Source: Xenophilus azovorans DSM 13620 (lineage in GTDB: Bacteria; Pseudomonadota; Gammaproteobacteria; Burkholderiales; Burkholderiaceae_C). Taken from it: a stretch of 64,000 nucleotides of DNA. Below the pieces are notes generated by a model that saw only the letters and a list, made by a program, of their open reading frames with translations, was not told the DNA's origin and did not search any database. Where the stretch lies: assembly GCF_000745855.1 (NCBI RefSeq), contig NZ_JQKD01000016.1, positions 1 through 64,000 of the forward strand, given 5' to 3'. Made by a program: the position numbers and the translations under genes. Position 1 is the stretch's first letter. The number at the start of each line of letters is the position of its first letter. This document shows positions 7,619-18,128 of the stretch, piece after piece.

Positions 7619-9141
7619 TCCGTCGCATCCTTCCCGGCACCCTGCTCGCCCTGGCGGCGATGGCCGACGCCGCCTGGGCCGCCGCGCCCGCCGCCCTGCC
7701 CGGCGCGGCGCTGACGCCGGCGCGCCGCCTCGCGGCCCCGTCGCTGGGCGCCAACGGCTATGCCGCGCGCGTGAAGGAGGCGCTTCGCACGCTGGCCCAC
7801 GACCATCCCGAGGTGCTGTCCGCGCAGGCCGCCGCCGCCACCAGCGGCTTCGAGGTGGAGTCCGCCAAGCAGGCGCGCTACCCGCGCTTCAAGGTCGGCA
7901 GCGCCTCGGGCAGCTACGACAGCGGCGCGGACGGCGCCTCCTCCCGGAACTACCAGCTCATCACCGCCGAGGCGCGGATGAGCCTGATCGACGGCGGCGC
8001 CATCAGCGCGCGCGTGCGCGCCGCCGAGGCGGGCAGCCGGGCGCAGGACGAGGCGCTGTTCTCCACCTCGCAGAAGGTGGTGCTGGACGCCCTCACCGCC
8101 TACCTGCAGGTGCAGCGCTTCGACCTGCAGCGCGAGGTCGCGGCGCGCTCCACGCGCATCGTCGACGAACTCTCGCGCGCCGAGGAGCGGCGCGTGGCGC
8201 TGGGCGCCGCCGGCCAGAACGACCTGCGCATGGCCGCCGCGCGGCGCGCCAGCATCGCCGCGCGCGAATCCGACTTCGACGCGCAGCGCGGCGAGGCCAT
8301 CGCCAAGTTCGAGAGCTACTTCGGCTTCCGGCCCGACCCGCGCCGGCTGCCCGCGCTGGCCGCGCTGCCGGCCTGGGCCGGCGGCAGCCAGGAGGAGGTG
8401 CTACGCCGCGCCGAGAGCCGCAGCACCGAGCTGGCCGAGGGCCGCAGCCGGGTGGCGCGCGCCGAGGCGCAGGTCGACCAGCAGGAGGCCAGCCTCTGGC
8501 CCACGGTGGAGGCCGTCGTCGTCAAGACCAAGGACCCGCGCGGCGTCTCCCCTTCCGAGCCGACGCGGGCGGCGCTGGAGCTGAACTGGAACTTCGGCAG
8601 CGGCTTCGACCGGCAGCTGCGCGTGAAGTCGGCGCTGGCGGAGGTGGACAACCAGCAGGCCAAGCTGGAAGGCGCGCGGCGCAGCCTGTTCGAGGCCACG
8701 CTGTCGGCCTGGGGCCGCACCCAGGCCGGCCGCGAGCGCGAGCGCCAGCTGCAGGCCGCCGTGCAGGAGTCGGGCGAGGCCTTCCGCGGCCGCCGCCGGC
8801 TGCTGGAGTTCGGGCGCGAGACGCTGCCCAACGTGCTCGACGCCCAGCTCGACTACTACACGCTGGTGCAGGACTACATCGACGCCGTGTTCGACCTGCG
8901 CATCTCGGAGTTCCGCCTGGCGCGCGCCACCGGCGAGCTGCGCATCGAGAGCGGTGCGCCCAGCGCGTGGGTGGACCGCATCTTCGGCCCGGCGCGCGGC
9001 CCGCTGCTGGACGGCGACGGCGTGCTGGGCACGGGCTGCATCGCCGCCGCGGCGCCCTGCCGCGGCGGGCCGCAGCGCGGCCCCGGCGAAGGCGCCCAGG
9101 CGCTCGTGCTGCGCGGCGCCCGGCAGCTCGGCCAGCGCTGA
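7615..9141 (+). CDS. TolC-family outer-membrane channel of type I secretion
   Basis: A 508-residue protein starting by ATGA overlap with the adaptor gene. The first 23 residues are a Sec signal peptide ending AAWAA. The mature part has the duplicated helical layout of TolC, with DHPEVLSAQAAAATSGFEVESAKQ early and a second half around RVARAEAQVDQQEASLWPTVEA. It would form the trimeric outer-membrane duct. The last 60 residues (after WVDRIFGP) are a Gly/Ala-rich tail beyond the usual TolC fold. It is the last gene of the plus-strand export operon and converges with the sigma-54 regulator 16 bases away. Confidence 0.9.
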   Translation: MIRRILPGTLLALAAMADAAWAAAPAALPGAALTPARRLAAPSLGANGYAARVKEALRTLAHDHPEVLSAQAAAATSGFEVESAKQARYPRFKVGSASGSYDSGADGASSRNYQLITAEARMSLIDGGAISARVRAAEAGSRAQDEALFSTSQKVVLDALTAYLQVQRFDLQREVAARSTRIVDELSRAEERRVALGAAGQNDLRMAAARRASIAARESDFDAQRGEAIAKFESYFGFRPDPRRLPALAALPAWAGGSQEEVLRRAESRSTELAEGRSRVARAEAQVDQQEASLWPTVEAVVVKTKDPRGVSPSEPTRAALELNWNFGSGFDRQLRVKSALAEVDNQQAKLEGARRSLFEATLSAWGRTQAGRERERQLQAAVQESGEAFRGRRRLLEFGRETLPNVLDAQLDYYTLVQDYIDAVFDLRISEFRLARATGELRIESGAPSAWVDRIFGPARGPLLDGDGVLGTGCIAAAAPCRGGPQRGPGEGAQALVLRGARQLGQR

Positions 9142-9157
9142 GCACGGACCCGCCTCC

Positions 9158-10540
<1,383 letters not shown>

Positions 10541-10563
10541 GGACGCCAACGGGCAGCACCCCG

Positions 10564-12285
10564 TCAGTACACGAGCTGCGGCTCGCCGCAGGACAGGGAT
10601 TGATGATGGATGTCACTGTAGCCGAGCTGTACGCCGAGCAGGCCGAGCAGCGGCTGGACGACGCTGTCAAGCACGTCCAGCAGCGGCGCCAGCAAGTAGG
10701 TGTTGACGCGGTCGAGTATCTTGGTGAGTTCCCCGGCGTCCAGACACAAGAAGCTCAACGTGCACACCTGCAGCCGAAGCCCGCGGCCCAGGCCGCCAAC
10801 GGCGCTAGACAGCACGCCGCCCACCGCGTTGGAACTGCTGCGCTGAATGTCGTCCTCGTTGCCGATCACGCCGTCGAATTCCAGGGTGGCTGCCGTTCCC
10901 GGCGGCACCTGGGCCGACAGGGGCACGCGCGCCTTCACGTCCAGGAGACTGATGCCCAGCGCCGACACCTTGCCCACGGTCGCCGGCTCGCCGCAGTTAA
11001 CCGGTGCGGAGGTGTTGCGCATCTGCGCATCGCTGACGTCGGCGATGCACACGTTGGCCAGTCCAGGACTGGCGCCGATGAGCGCCCGTGATTCAGTCCG
11101 CGTAGCCGCGCACTGGATATCGCTCAGCCAGGCATCGCCCGGCGCGACCTCCAGGTAGACCGGCAGGTTCAGCGCCTTGATATCCACCAGGTTCCCGACC
11201 ACCGGAATGGCGGCAGTGTCCAGCACGCTCGCCTGCAGCAGCAGGCGCACGGTGGCCGAATGCGCCTGCGTCTTCCATTGGCCGTTCTCGTCGCGCCCCG
11301 CCTCGCCGATGGCGATGGAAGGCGGCTCGACGATGACCAGCTTGGTCGCCGCCGTCGCCAGCGGCGGCAGTTGCAGGCCGCCCGCCAGGTGGACCAGGTT
11401 CGATCCGTTGGCCACCTGCGCCGCTACCATCAGCAGCTCCAGCACGTTCACGTCAGCCGTGCCTGCGGCCTCGGGGTTCGTGGTGGTCACGTTCAGCAGA
11501 TCGCCGACCGTGACGGTCAGGGCGTCCAGGCCCAGGGCCGCCAGCCGGTTCAGCGCCGTCACGGCCACGGCATCGTCAGGCCCCAGCGCGCTGGCCATCA
11601 ATGCCAGCAGCTGGCCGACGCCCAGGCGGGTGTCGAGCAGTTCCTGCACCGTGCCCACCGAAGGCGCCAGCGCCACCAGATCGAGCAGCCGGACGTGCGC
11701 GTTCGCCAGGCCCTGGTAGCTGGCCAGGTCCAGCGCGACATTCGCATTCAGCAGCGCGCCGAGCAACTGGTTCACCGCCCCTGCGTTCAGGGCGGCCAGG
11801 CCGGTGCCCAGGGAGAAGCCCGCCGTGTTGCGCGCGGCGGCAGTCGCGGTGGCCGTCACGGTGCGCCAGCCGGCGCCCCACGAGAACGCGAAGAAGTACG
11901 GCACCTCGCGGCTGACCGTCACTCTCGCCGCGTTGAACGGCAGCGCGTCGGCCGCGAAGTGCTGTGGCGGCGACCCGGGGCCGCGGTCCAGCGCCGGGTT
12001 CCAGTTGCCGCACTGGATCGCCAGCTGATCGCCGGCATCGCGCACACCGTTGGCCCGTTCCAGTTGCGACGGCACCGCAGCGCGGCAGAAGTCCTCGCCG
12101 TTCGCGCGCGCCATGGCCGCCAGGTCGGCGATGCGCTGCACCTCGCGCTGCTGCCAGAACAGGTAGCCGACGTCGATCACCATCAGGCAGGTGACGGCCA
12201 GCAGCAGCCACAGCGCGCCCAGCACCGCGACGGCACCGCGCTGCACCGCACGACAGGCAGGGCTTCGCGCGGCCGCTGCGTTCAT
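10564..12285 (-). CDS. tadG: TadG-like Tad pilus assembly protein
   Basis: A 573-residue protein. Its start ATG overlaps the stop of the DUF3613-type gene (ATGA). The N-terminus has the TadE/TadG pattern: a short basic segment, [20 protein letters not shown] as single membrane helix, then [14 protein letters not shown]. The large outer part is unusually rich in Leu, Ala, Val and Asn, with runs like [16 protein letters not shown], and has scattered Cys. TadG proteins are membrane-anchored pilus assembly factors with an extracytoplasmic domain. I do not see a von Willebrand A motif. The base composition is a little less GC-rich than that of the neighbouring tad genes. There is no separate TadF, so this protein may cover that role. 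Confidence 0.75.
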   Translation of the reverse strand: MNAAAARSPACRAVQRGAVAVLGALWLLLAVTCLMVIDVGYLFWQQREVQRIADLAAMARANGEDFCRAAVPSQLERANGVRDAGDQLAIQCGNWNPALDRGPGSPPQHFAADALPFNAARVTVSREVPYFFAFSWGAGWRTVTATATAAARNTAGFSLGTGLAALNAGAVNQLLGALLNANVALDLASYQGLANAHVRLLDLVALAPSVGTVQELLDTRLGVGQLLALMASALGPDDAVAVTALNRLAALGLDALTVTVGDLLNVTTTNPEAAGTADVNVLELLMVAAQVANGSNLVHLAGGLQLPPLATAATKLVIVEPPSIAIGEAGRDENGQWKTQAHSATVRLLLQASVLDTAAIPVVGNLVDIKALNLPVYLEVAPGDAWLSDIQCAATRTESRALIGASPGLANVCIADVSDAQMRNTSAPVNCGEPATVGKVSALGISLLDVKARVPLSAQVPPGTAATLEFDGVIGNEDDIQRSSSNAVGGVLSSAVGGLGRGLRLQVCTLSFLCLDAGELTKILDRVNTYLLAPLLDVLDSVVQPLLGLLGVQLGYSDIHHQSLSCGEPQLVY

Positions 12286-12608
12286 CGGCCGGCCATGCCC
12301 GATGCCTTCTCGCCCACGGAGGACTTGAAGTGCTCGGGTATCTCGTGTTCGAAGCTCTTGAGATAGCGCGCCCGGCTGCGCTGGGCCACCTCGCCCGGCA
12401 CCGGGCGCGGCACCTCGGAGGCCATGCGCCCCTCGCGCTGCAGGGCCAGCAGGCGATGGGTCGCCTCGCCGACGTGGCGGGTGTACGGCGGCCCGGCCGG
12501 CGGGGCTTCGGCGGCGGTGGCATCGGCCGCCGCGGCGCCGGAAGACATCGCGGCCATGCAGGCCGCGCCCAGCGCGCAAACAAGATGTCGATGCAGTGGC
12601 AGGCGCAT
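12282..12608 (-). CDS. DUF3613-type exported protein of the Tad locus
   Basis: A 108-residue protein with a Sec signal peptide (residues 1-28, cleaved near SSGAAAA). The mature domain has the pattern GEATHRLLALQREGR, then RARYLKSFEHEIPEHFKSSV, which I recognise as the DUF3613 family seen in Tad loci of Burkholderiales. Its function is unknown. It starts 14 bases after tadD and overlaps the next gene by 4 bases, so it is made with the pilus apparatus and probably acts in the periplasm. Confidence 0.7.
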   Translation of the reverse strand: MRLPLHRHLVCALGAACMAAMSSGAAAADATAAEAPPAGPPYTRHVGEATHRLLALQREGRMASEVPRPVPGEVAQRSRARYLKSFEHEIPEHFKSSVGEKASGMAGR

Positions 12609-12622
12609 GTCGAAAGGCTCCT

Positions 12623-13540
12623 TCAGGGCTGGCCGGGTTCGGCGGTGGATCCGGGCGCGGCGGGCACTTGCCCGCCCTGCGCCATCTCCACGCGGCGCAC
12701 ACCCACGTGGATACGCCGCGCCTCCCGCCACCCGGCGGGGCGCAGGCTCAGCCCGTCCGGTGCCGCAGCAGCAGCAGCGGCGGCCGGACGGGCGGCGTGT
12801 ACGGCGGCGGCCTCGCGCGCCAGGCGGGCGGTGGCCTGCACCGCCTCGCGCGATCCGGCGGCCATCCGCCGGGCGTCCAGCAACCGCGCGGCCTCGTCCT
12901 GCTGCCCGTCGGCGGTCAGCCAGGCGGCCAGGTTGAGCTGGATGCGCGGGTTGTCGGGCTGCAGCTGCGCCGCCTGCATCAGCGGCACGCGCGCCTCGGC
13001 GATCCGGCCGGCGCGCAGCCGCGCATAGCCCAGGTCGTTGAGCAGCAGCGCATCGGTCGGCTGCTGCCGCTGGGCCTGCGCCAGCAGTTCGGCCGCGCGG
13101 TCGAACGCGCCTTCCGCGCCCGCCAGCAGGCCCAGCCCGTGCAGGCCGGCGGCGGCCTCGGGCGTGCCCGCCAGGCGGGCATAGGCCTGGCGGCTGGCCT
13201 CGGCCTGGCCGGTGTGGCGCAACGCGTCGGCGCGCAGCCGCGTGGTGGCGGGCGTCGGCCCGGCGCGCTGCTCGAACTGGTCGATGTGGGCCAGCGAGGC
13301 GTACCACAGGCCCTCGCGCTGCATCTGCTCGATCAGTCGGCGGTGCGTGGCCTGCGGGTCGGCCACGGCGCCGGCGGGCAAGGCGTCGGCCTGCGCGCTG
13401 CGCTGCGCCAGCTGCTGCGCCTCGGCGCCAGGGTAGCTGGCCTTCGGCGTGCCGCAGGCGGCCAGCAGGCCGGCCGCCAGCAGGCACAGGGCGGGCCGCA
13501 GGCATGCGGCCGGCGGGGTCTGCGTCGTGCGGTCGCTCAT
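12623..13540 (-). CDS. tadD: TadD, TPR lipoprotein for secretin assembly
   Basis: A 305-residue lipoprotein with lipobox LLAAC and Cys29 as lipidation site. Tetratricopeptide-like repeats cover about residues 60-240 (for example ALLLNDLGYARLRAGRIAEARVPLMQAAQLQP). TadD-type pilotins help the CpaC/RcpA secretin reach and assemble in the outer membrane. The C-terminal 60 residues are Ala-rich and low complexity. The ATG overlaps the tadC stop (ATGA), and the gene is followed closely by the DUF3613-type gene. Confidence 0.85.
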   Translation of the reverse strand: MSDRTTQTPPAACLRPALCLLAAGLLAACGTPKASYPGAEAQQLAQRSAQADALPAGAVADPQATHRRLIEQMQREGLWYASLAHIDQFEQRAGPTPATTRLRADALRHTGQAEASRQAYARLAGTPEAAAGLHGLGLLAGAEGAFDRAAELLAQAQRQQPTDALLLNDLGYARLRAGRIAEARVPLMQAAQLQPDNPRIQLNLAAWLTADGQQDEAARLLDARRMAAGSREAVQATARLAREAAAVHAARPAAAAAAAAPDGLSLRPAGWREARRIHVGVRRVEMAQGGQVPAAPGSTAEPGQP

Positions 13541-14496
13541 TTCGTCATCGATCCCAGGGTGCGGATGATGGCCAGGAAGCCGGGGCCCGCCGTCACGATC
13601 AGCAGCGCCGGCAGCAGCGTGGTCACCATCACCGCGGTCATCTTCACGGTGGTCTTGCCGATGCGTTCCTTCAGCTCGGCGCGGCGCTGCTCGCGCAGGC
13701 GCTCGCCGAACAGGCGCAGCGGCTCCTGCACGGCGCCGCCGTGGCGGTCGATCTGAACCAGCAGCCCGACCAGGCCGGCCAGGTTGTCGTTGCCGTGCAG
13801 CGTGGCCAGGCGCTGCAGCGAGTGCTCGCGCGTGCGGCCCCGCGCGTAGAGGTTGGCCGCCACCTCCACCTCGCGCCCCAGCACCTTCAGCACGTCGCCG
13901 AAGTCGCTCACGATGATCTGCAGGCTCTGGTCCAGGCTCAGGCCGACGCCCTGCAGCAGGCGCAGCAGGTCCACGAACAGCGGCAGCTCGCGGGCCACCT
14001 GCGCGCGCCGGCGCCGCGCGTGGGCCGACAGCGCCCACTTGGGCAGCATGAAGCCGAGGGTGAAGGCGATGGCGGCCAGCAGCATCACGCGGCTGCGCAC
14101 GTGGCCGGCCTGCGCCAGCAGCAGCACGAGCAGCGGCAGCCCGGCGGCCAGCACCGCGCGCGCCGCCAGGAAGAGGAGCTGCGCCCGCACCGAAGGCCAG
14201 CCGCACTGGTCGATCAGGCGGCGGTCCTCGTCGGCCACCAGCAGGCGGCCCAGGCGCGTGCGCAGCCAGTGGCTGGGCAGGTCGCGGCCGCGGCCGTCAG
14301 GTGCGGCCTCGGCCGGCGCACCGCCGTCGCCGCCCGCCGCGGCCGCCGTGGCGCGCGCCTCGCGCTCGATGGCGCGGCCGACCACCTCGCGCCCGCGCAG
14401 GCGCGCCACCTCGCGCCGCACGAAGGCGCCGGCCACCAGCAGCAGCGCGGCCAGGGCCAGCGCGGCGCTGAGCACGTAGAGGACGGTGGGGGACAT
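13537..14496 (-). CDS. tadC: TadC, inner-membrane platform protein
   Basis: A 319-residue GspF-like type II secretion F domain protein. There is one N-terminal membrane helix, a charged loop with an Ala/Gly-rich stretch (ATAAAAGGDG), two central helices (AARAVLAAGLPLLVLLL and MLLAAIAFTLGFMLP) and one near the C-terminus (VMVTTLLPALLIVT). The F-domain core ELPLFVDLLRLLQGVGLSLDQSL is typical of TadC. It would pair with TadB to form the platform on which the CpaF ATPase acts. Start ATG 14496 lies 14 bases after tadB. Confidence 0.9.
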   Translation of the reverse strand: MSPTVLYVLSAALALAALLLVAGAFVRREVARLRGREVVGRAIEREARATAAAAGGDGGAPAEAAPDGRGRDLPSHWLRTRLGRLLVADEDRRLIDQCGWPSVRAQLLFLAARAVLAAGLPLLVLLLAQAGHVRSRVMLLAAIAFTLGFMLPKWALSAHARRRRAQVARELPLFVDLLRLLQGVGLSLDQSLQIIVSDFGDVLKVLGREVEVAANLYARGRTREHSLQRLATLHGNDNLAGLVGLLVQIDRHGGAVQEPLRLFGERLREQRRAELKERIGKTTVKMTAVMVTTLLPALLIVTAGPGFLAIIRTLGSMTK

Positions 14497-14510
14497 GCGC
14501 TCGCCTCCCC

Positions 14511-15473
14511 TCAATCCAGCCGTGCCAGTCGGTACAGCAGCACGGCGCCCAGGAGCTGCAGCCCGCCGGCGCCGAAGAGCAGCATGCGGCCCGTCGGGTC
14601 CTGCCACATGCGGGTGAAGTAGGCCGCGTTGAGCATGACGATCGCGAAGCCCACCGCCAGCGGCAGCAGGCCCAGGATCCAGGCCGACAGCCGCGTCTCG
14701 GAGGACAGCGCCATCAGCTCCTGCTCGGCCTGCTCGCGGTCGCGCATGAAGTGGGCCACGCGCTCCAGCAGCAGATCGGCCCGGCCGCCGTAGCGCACGC
14801 TCAGGCCGAGGATGGCCGCCAGCAGCGCCATCTCCTCGATGCGCACGGCGCGGGCGGTCTGGTGCAGCGCCTGGTCCAGCTCCACGCCGGCGCGCACCAG
14901 GCTGGCGGCGCGCTCCAGGTGCCCGCGCAGCGGCTCGGCGCTGTTGCCGACCGAGAGCTGGAAGGCGGCCTGGGTGGAGTTGCCGATGGTGATCAGGCGC
15001 ACCATCGCGTCGATGAAGGGCGGCAGTTGCTGCGCCAGCCGGCGCCGCAGCCGCTGCACCGCCAGCCACAGCGCGAAGGCGCCGAGCGCCGTGCACAGCA
15101 CGGCCGCGCCGGCGGCGGCCACCGGCCCGAGGGCGATGCCCGCGACCGCCACCGCCAGCAGCACGAGGGCCAGCCCGGCCAGCAGCCGGCCGGGCTCGAC
15201 GGCGCCGTCGAGCCAGCCGGGCATCCAGCGCGCCGGCCGCCGCGCGGGGGCGGCAGCGGCCTGCGCCGGCGGCGCCGCTTCCGGCAGGTCGGCCAGCGCG
15301 CGCATCCAGGGCGCCGCGTCCTGCGGCAGCTGGTCGCCGGCGCGCAACTGGCGTTCGAGGTGCTCGCCGGCGCGCTGGCGCGCGCGCTCGCGTGCCGCCC
15401 ATGCCCACAGCCACAGGGCCGCCGCCGCCAGCAGCGCCGCGGCGGCCAGCACCAGCAGCTGGCGTTCAGCCAC
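14511..15473 (-). CDS. tadB: TadB, inner-membrane platform protein
   Basis: A 320-residue paralogue of TadC. The GTG start at 15473 overlaps the cpaF stop by 8 bases, so it is translationally coupled. It has an N-terminal helix (LLVLAAAALLAAAALWLWAW), paired central helices around 100-140, the F-domain segment LPPFIDAMVRLITIGNSTQAAFQL and C-terminal helices (SAWILGLLPLAVGFAIVML, LLFGAGGLQLLGAVLL). It partners TadC in the Flp pilus platform. Confidence 0.9.
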   Translation of the reverse strand: MAERQLLVLAAAALLAAAALWLWAWAARERARQRAGEHLERQLRAGDQLPQDAAPWMRALADLPEAAPPAQAAAAPARRPARWMPGWLDGAVEPGRLLAGLALVLLAVAVAGIALGPVAAAGAAVLCTALGAFALWLAVQRLRRRLAQQLPPFIDAMVRLITIGNSTQAAFQLSVGNSAEPLRGHLERAASLVRAGVELDQALHQTARAVRIEEMALLAAILGLSVRYGGRADLLLERVAHFMRDREQAEQELMALSSETRLSAWILGLLPLAVGFAIVMLNAAYFTRMWQDPTGRMLLFGAGGLQLLGAVLLYRLARLD

Positions 15474-16776
15474 GCCGCTCCCCTGCCGCGCGCATCGCCT
15501 GGCGCAGGCGCGCGATCTTGGGCGAATGCGGGGCGATGCCCAGCGAGACCCAGCGGTCGCGGTCCGCGCCGTCGGCGCCGTGCACCGGCTCGTGGCGGAA
15601 CAGCTCCTGCATCGCCACCACGTTGTCGTTGACGCCGGTGATCTCGGAGATCGACAGGATGCGCCGCTCGCCGCCGGGCAGGCGGCCGATCTGCACGATG
15701 AAGTCGATGGCGTTGGCGATCTGCCGGCGCAGGCTGACCTCGCTGCCCTGGTAGCCGGCGAAGCCGGCCAGCATCTCCAGCCGGTACAGGCACTCGCGCG
15801 GCGAGCTGGCGTGGATGGTGCCCATCGAGCCGTCGTGGCCGGTGCCCATGGCCTGCAGCATCTCGATCACCTCGGCGCCGCGCACCTCGCCCACGATGAT
15901 GCGGTCGGGCCGCATGCGCAGGCTGTTGCGCAGCAGGTCGCGGATGGTCACCACGCCGGCGCCGTCGAAGCCGCCGGGCCGGCTTTCCAGCCGCACCACG
16001 TGCGAGTGCCCGAGCGCGAGCTCGGCGGTGTCCTCGATGGTCACCACGCGCTCGCCGTCGGGGATGAAGGTGGCCAGCGCATTGAGCAGCGAGGTCTTGC
16101 CCGAGCTGGTGCCACCGCTGACCAGCACGTTGCAGCGCGCCCGCACGGCCAGTTCCAGCAGTTGCGCGATGCCGGCGTCGAAGGTGCCGAGCTTGATCAG
16201 GTCGGCCGGCGTGAGCGGGTCCTTGCGGAACTTGCGGATCGACACCGACACGCCGTCGATGGCCAGCGGCTCGATGATGACGTTGATGCGCCCGCCGTCG
16301 GGCAGGCGCGCGTCGACCATCGGGTTGGCCTCGTCCAGCCGCCGCCCGATGGGCGCCAGGATGCGACGCACGATGCGGATCACGTGCTCGTCGTCGGCGA
16401 AGCGCAGCGATTCGCGCTGCAGCATGCCGCGCCGCGACACGTACACGCTCTTGTGGCCGTTGATGAGGATGTCCTCCACCGCCGGGTCGGCCAGCAGGTC
16501 CTCCAGCGGGCCGAAGCCGGCCAGCTCCTTGGTCAGCGCATCGGCGATCAGCTGCGTCTCGCGCTCGTTGATCGGCACGCGCTGCATGCGCACGAAGCTC
16601 TCCAGCTCCAGCTCGACGAACTGCTGGATCGACTGGCGCGACCAGCGGCCGAACTCTGCCCCCAGCTCCTCGATGCGCGACAGCAGGTGGTCGTGCATCC
16701 AGGCCTTGATGTCCTGGAACTGCTGCGACTGGACGAACTTCTGGCCGTCGTCGGAAAACTCGATCTCTGCTTCCAT
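15466..16776 (-). CDS. cpaF: CpaF/TadA pilus ATPase
   Basis: A 436-residue type II/IV secretion ATPase that powers Flp pilus assembly. After an N-terminal helical region comes FGPLEDLLADPAVEDILING, typical of CpaF. It has Walker A GGTSSGKTS near residue 217, an Asp box IEDTAELAL, a Walker B-type motif PDRIIVGEVRG, and a His box GHDGSMGTIHASSP. All catalytic motifs appear intact. Start ATG 16776 is 11 bases after cpaE. Unusually, no flanking pilus gene is missing, so the motor should work with TadB and TadC encoded downstream. Confidence 0.93.
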   Translation of the reverse strand: MEAEIEFSDDGQKFVQSQQFQDIKAWMHDHLLSRIEELGAEFGRWSRQSIQQFVELELESFVRMQRVPINERETQLIADALTKELAGFGPLEDLLADPAVEDILINGHKSVYVSRRGMLQRESLRFADDEHVIRIVRRILAPIGRRLDEANPMVDARLPDGGRINVIIEPLAIDGVSVSIRKFRKDPLTPADLIKLGTFDAGIAQLLELAVRARCNVLVSGGTSSGKTSLLNALATFIPDGERVVTIEDTAELALGHSHVVRLESRPGGFDGAGVVTIRDLLRNSLRMRPDRIIVGEVRGAEVIEMLQAMGTGHDGSMGTIHASSPRECLYRLEMLAGFAGYQGSEVSLRRQIANAIDFIVQIGRLPGGERRILSISEITGVNDNVVAMQELFRHEPVHGADGADRDRWVSLGIAPHSPKIARLRQAMRAAGERRG

Positions 16777-16787
16777 CCCGATGGTCC

Positions 16788-18128
16788 TCAGGCCGTCCTG
16801 CCCCGTCCGAGCATCCTGTTCTTGAGCGCCTGCCACGCCCCGCCGCGGCGCGGCGCGAGGGGCGGCGGCGCGCAGCCGCCTTCGCGCAGGTCGCGCGCCA
16901 GCGCCTGCACGGCCTGCGTGTAGGGGTCGCTGCGCGCGGCATGCACCAGCATCTCGCCGCGGCCCGCGGCGGCCAGCAGCGCGGCGCGGCGCGCCGGCAC
17001 CACGCGGGCCAGCGGCAGGCCCAGGCGCTGCGCGATGTCGGCCGCGGGCAGCCCGGCCTGCGGGTCGAACTGGTTGACCACCAGCGCCAGGCGCTGCGCC
17101 GGCAGGCCGCGCGCCTCCAGCTCGCGCAGCAGCGCGGCGGTGGACACCACGCCGCCGATGCTCTGGTCGCACACCACGAACACGCGGTCGGCGCTGCGCG
17201 CGGCGTGGGCGACGAACTCCACCGGCGAGAAGCCGCCCAGGTCGACGATCTGGAAGGCGAAGAAGTCGCTCAGGCGCCGGATCAGCGACACCGCGTCGGC
17301 ATGGGAGATCTCGCGCATCTGCCCCAGCGCGGCCGGCAGCGGCAGCACCGCCGCGCCGCCGGCATGGCGCGCGAAGGCGCTCTGCACCAGCGTGCGGTCC
17401 AGGCGGCGCAGGTTGCGCACGCCGTCGACGAAGCTGAAGGCGTTGTCGATGTCGCAGTACAGCAGGCCGTCGCGCGCGGGAAGGCCCAAATCGAGCAGCG
17501 CGACGCCATGGTCCTCGTCGCCGGGCGACGCCGTGGCCCTGGCCGCGCGGCCGCGCCGCGGCGGCTCCGGCTGCTGCAGCAGCAGCGCCAGGCTGACGGC
17601 CAGCGTGGTCACGCCCAGGCCGGCGCGCGCCCCCAGCAGCGCCACCGTGCGGCCCTGCGGCGCGGCCTGCGCCGCAGGCTGCCGGGCCAGGACCTGCGCC
17701 ACGGTGTGCGCCGCGTCGTCCTCGCCGGCATCCAGGTCGATGAAGTCGTGTACGCCGGCCCGCAGCGCCGCCAGCAGCGAGGCCGGCTGGCCGGCGCGGC
17801 CGACGCCGAGCACCGGCACGCCGGGCCAGCGCTGGGCCAGCGCCCGCGGCACGTCCTGCACCACCTCGGCGCTGCAGAAGTCGAGGAACACGGCATGCGG
17901 CCCGTGGCGCGCGATCTGCGCCTCCAGCGCCTGCGTGTCGGTCACCGCCGGCAGCACCCGGCCCTGGCGCAGCAGCGCGCGGGCCAGCCAGGCGCCGTGC
18001 GCGTCGTCGGCCGACACCAGCAGGTAGCGCTGCGGGCCGGCCTGCACCGGCTCGGCGACGCCGCCGGGTTCGGTGTCGGGCGACAGCGTGTCGAAGCCGG
18101 TGGCGGGACGCAGGTGGGAGCGGTTCAT
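16788..18128 (-). CDS. cpaE: CpaE/TadZ, pilus localisation ATPase-like protein
   Basis: A 446-residue protein with an N-terminal receiver-like domain (RYLLVSADDAHGAWLARALL, then HAVFLDF) and a MinD/ParA-like C-terminal domain. The deviant Walker A region reads LLGARAGLGVTTLAVSL, without the usual Lys pairs, as is common in TadZ proteins that bind ATP poorly. Other visible ParA-like parts are VALLDLGLP and FFAFQIVDLGGF. TadZ/CpaE marks the cell pole or site for pilus assembly. The ATG overlaps the secretin stop by 4 bases. Confidence 0.85.
   Translation of the reverse strand: MNRSHLRPATGFDTLSPDTEPGGVAEPVQAGPQRYLLVSADDAHGAWLARALLRQGRVLPAVTDTQALEAQIARHGPHAVFLDFCSAEVVQDVPRALAQRWPGVPVLGVGRAGQPASLLAALRAGVHDFIDLDAGEDDAAHTVAQVLARQPAAQAAPQGRTVALLGARAGLGVTTLAVSLALLLQQPEPPRRGRAARATASPGDEDHGVALLDLGLPARDGLLYCDIDNAFSFVDGVRNLRRLDRTLVQSAFARHAGGAAVLPLPAALGQMREISHADAVSLIRRLSDFFAFQIVDLGGFSPVEFVAHAARSADRVFVVCDQSIGGVVSTAALLRELEARGLPAQRLALVVNQFDPQAGLPAADIAQRLGLPLARVVPARRAALLAAAGRGEMLVHAARSDPYTQAVQALARDLREGGCAPPPLAPRRGGAWQALKNRMLGRGRTA

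Noticed and set aside
16788-18128. Loss of the Walker A Lys in CpaE as a defect
   Set aside because: TadZ/CpaE proteins commonly have degenerate Walker A motifs, so this is normal for the family.
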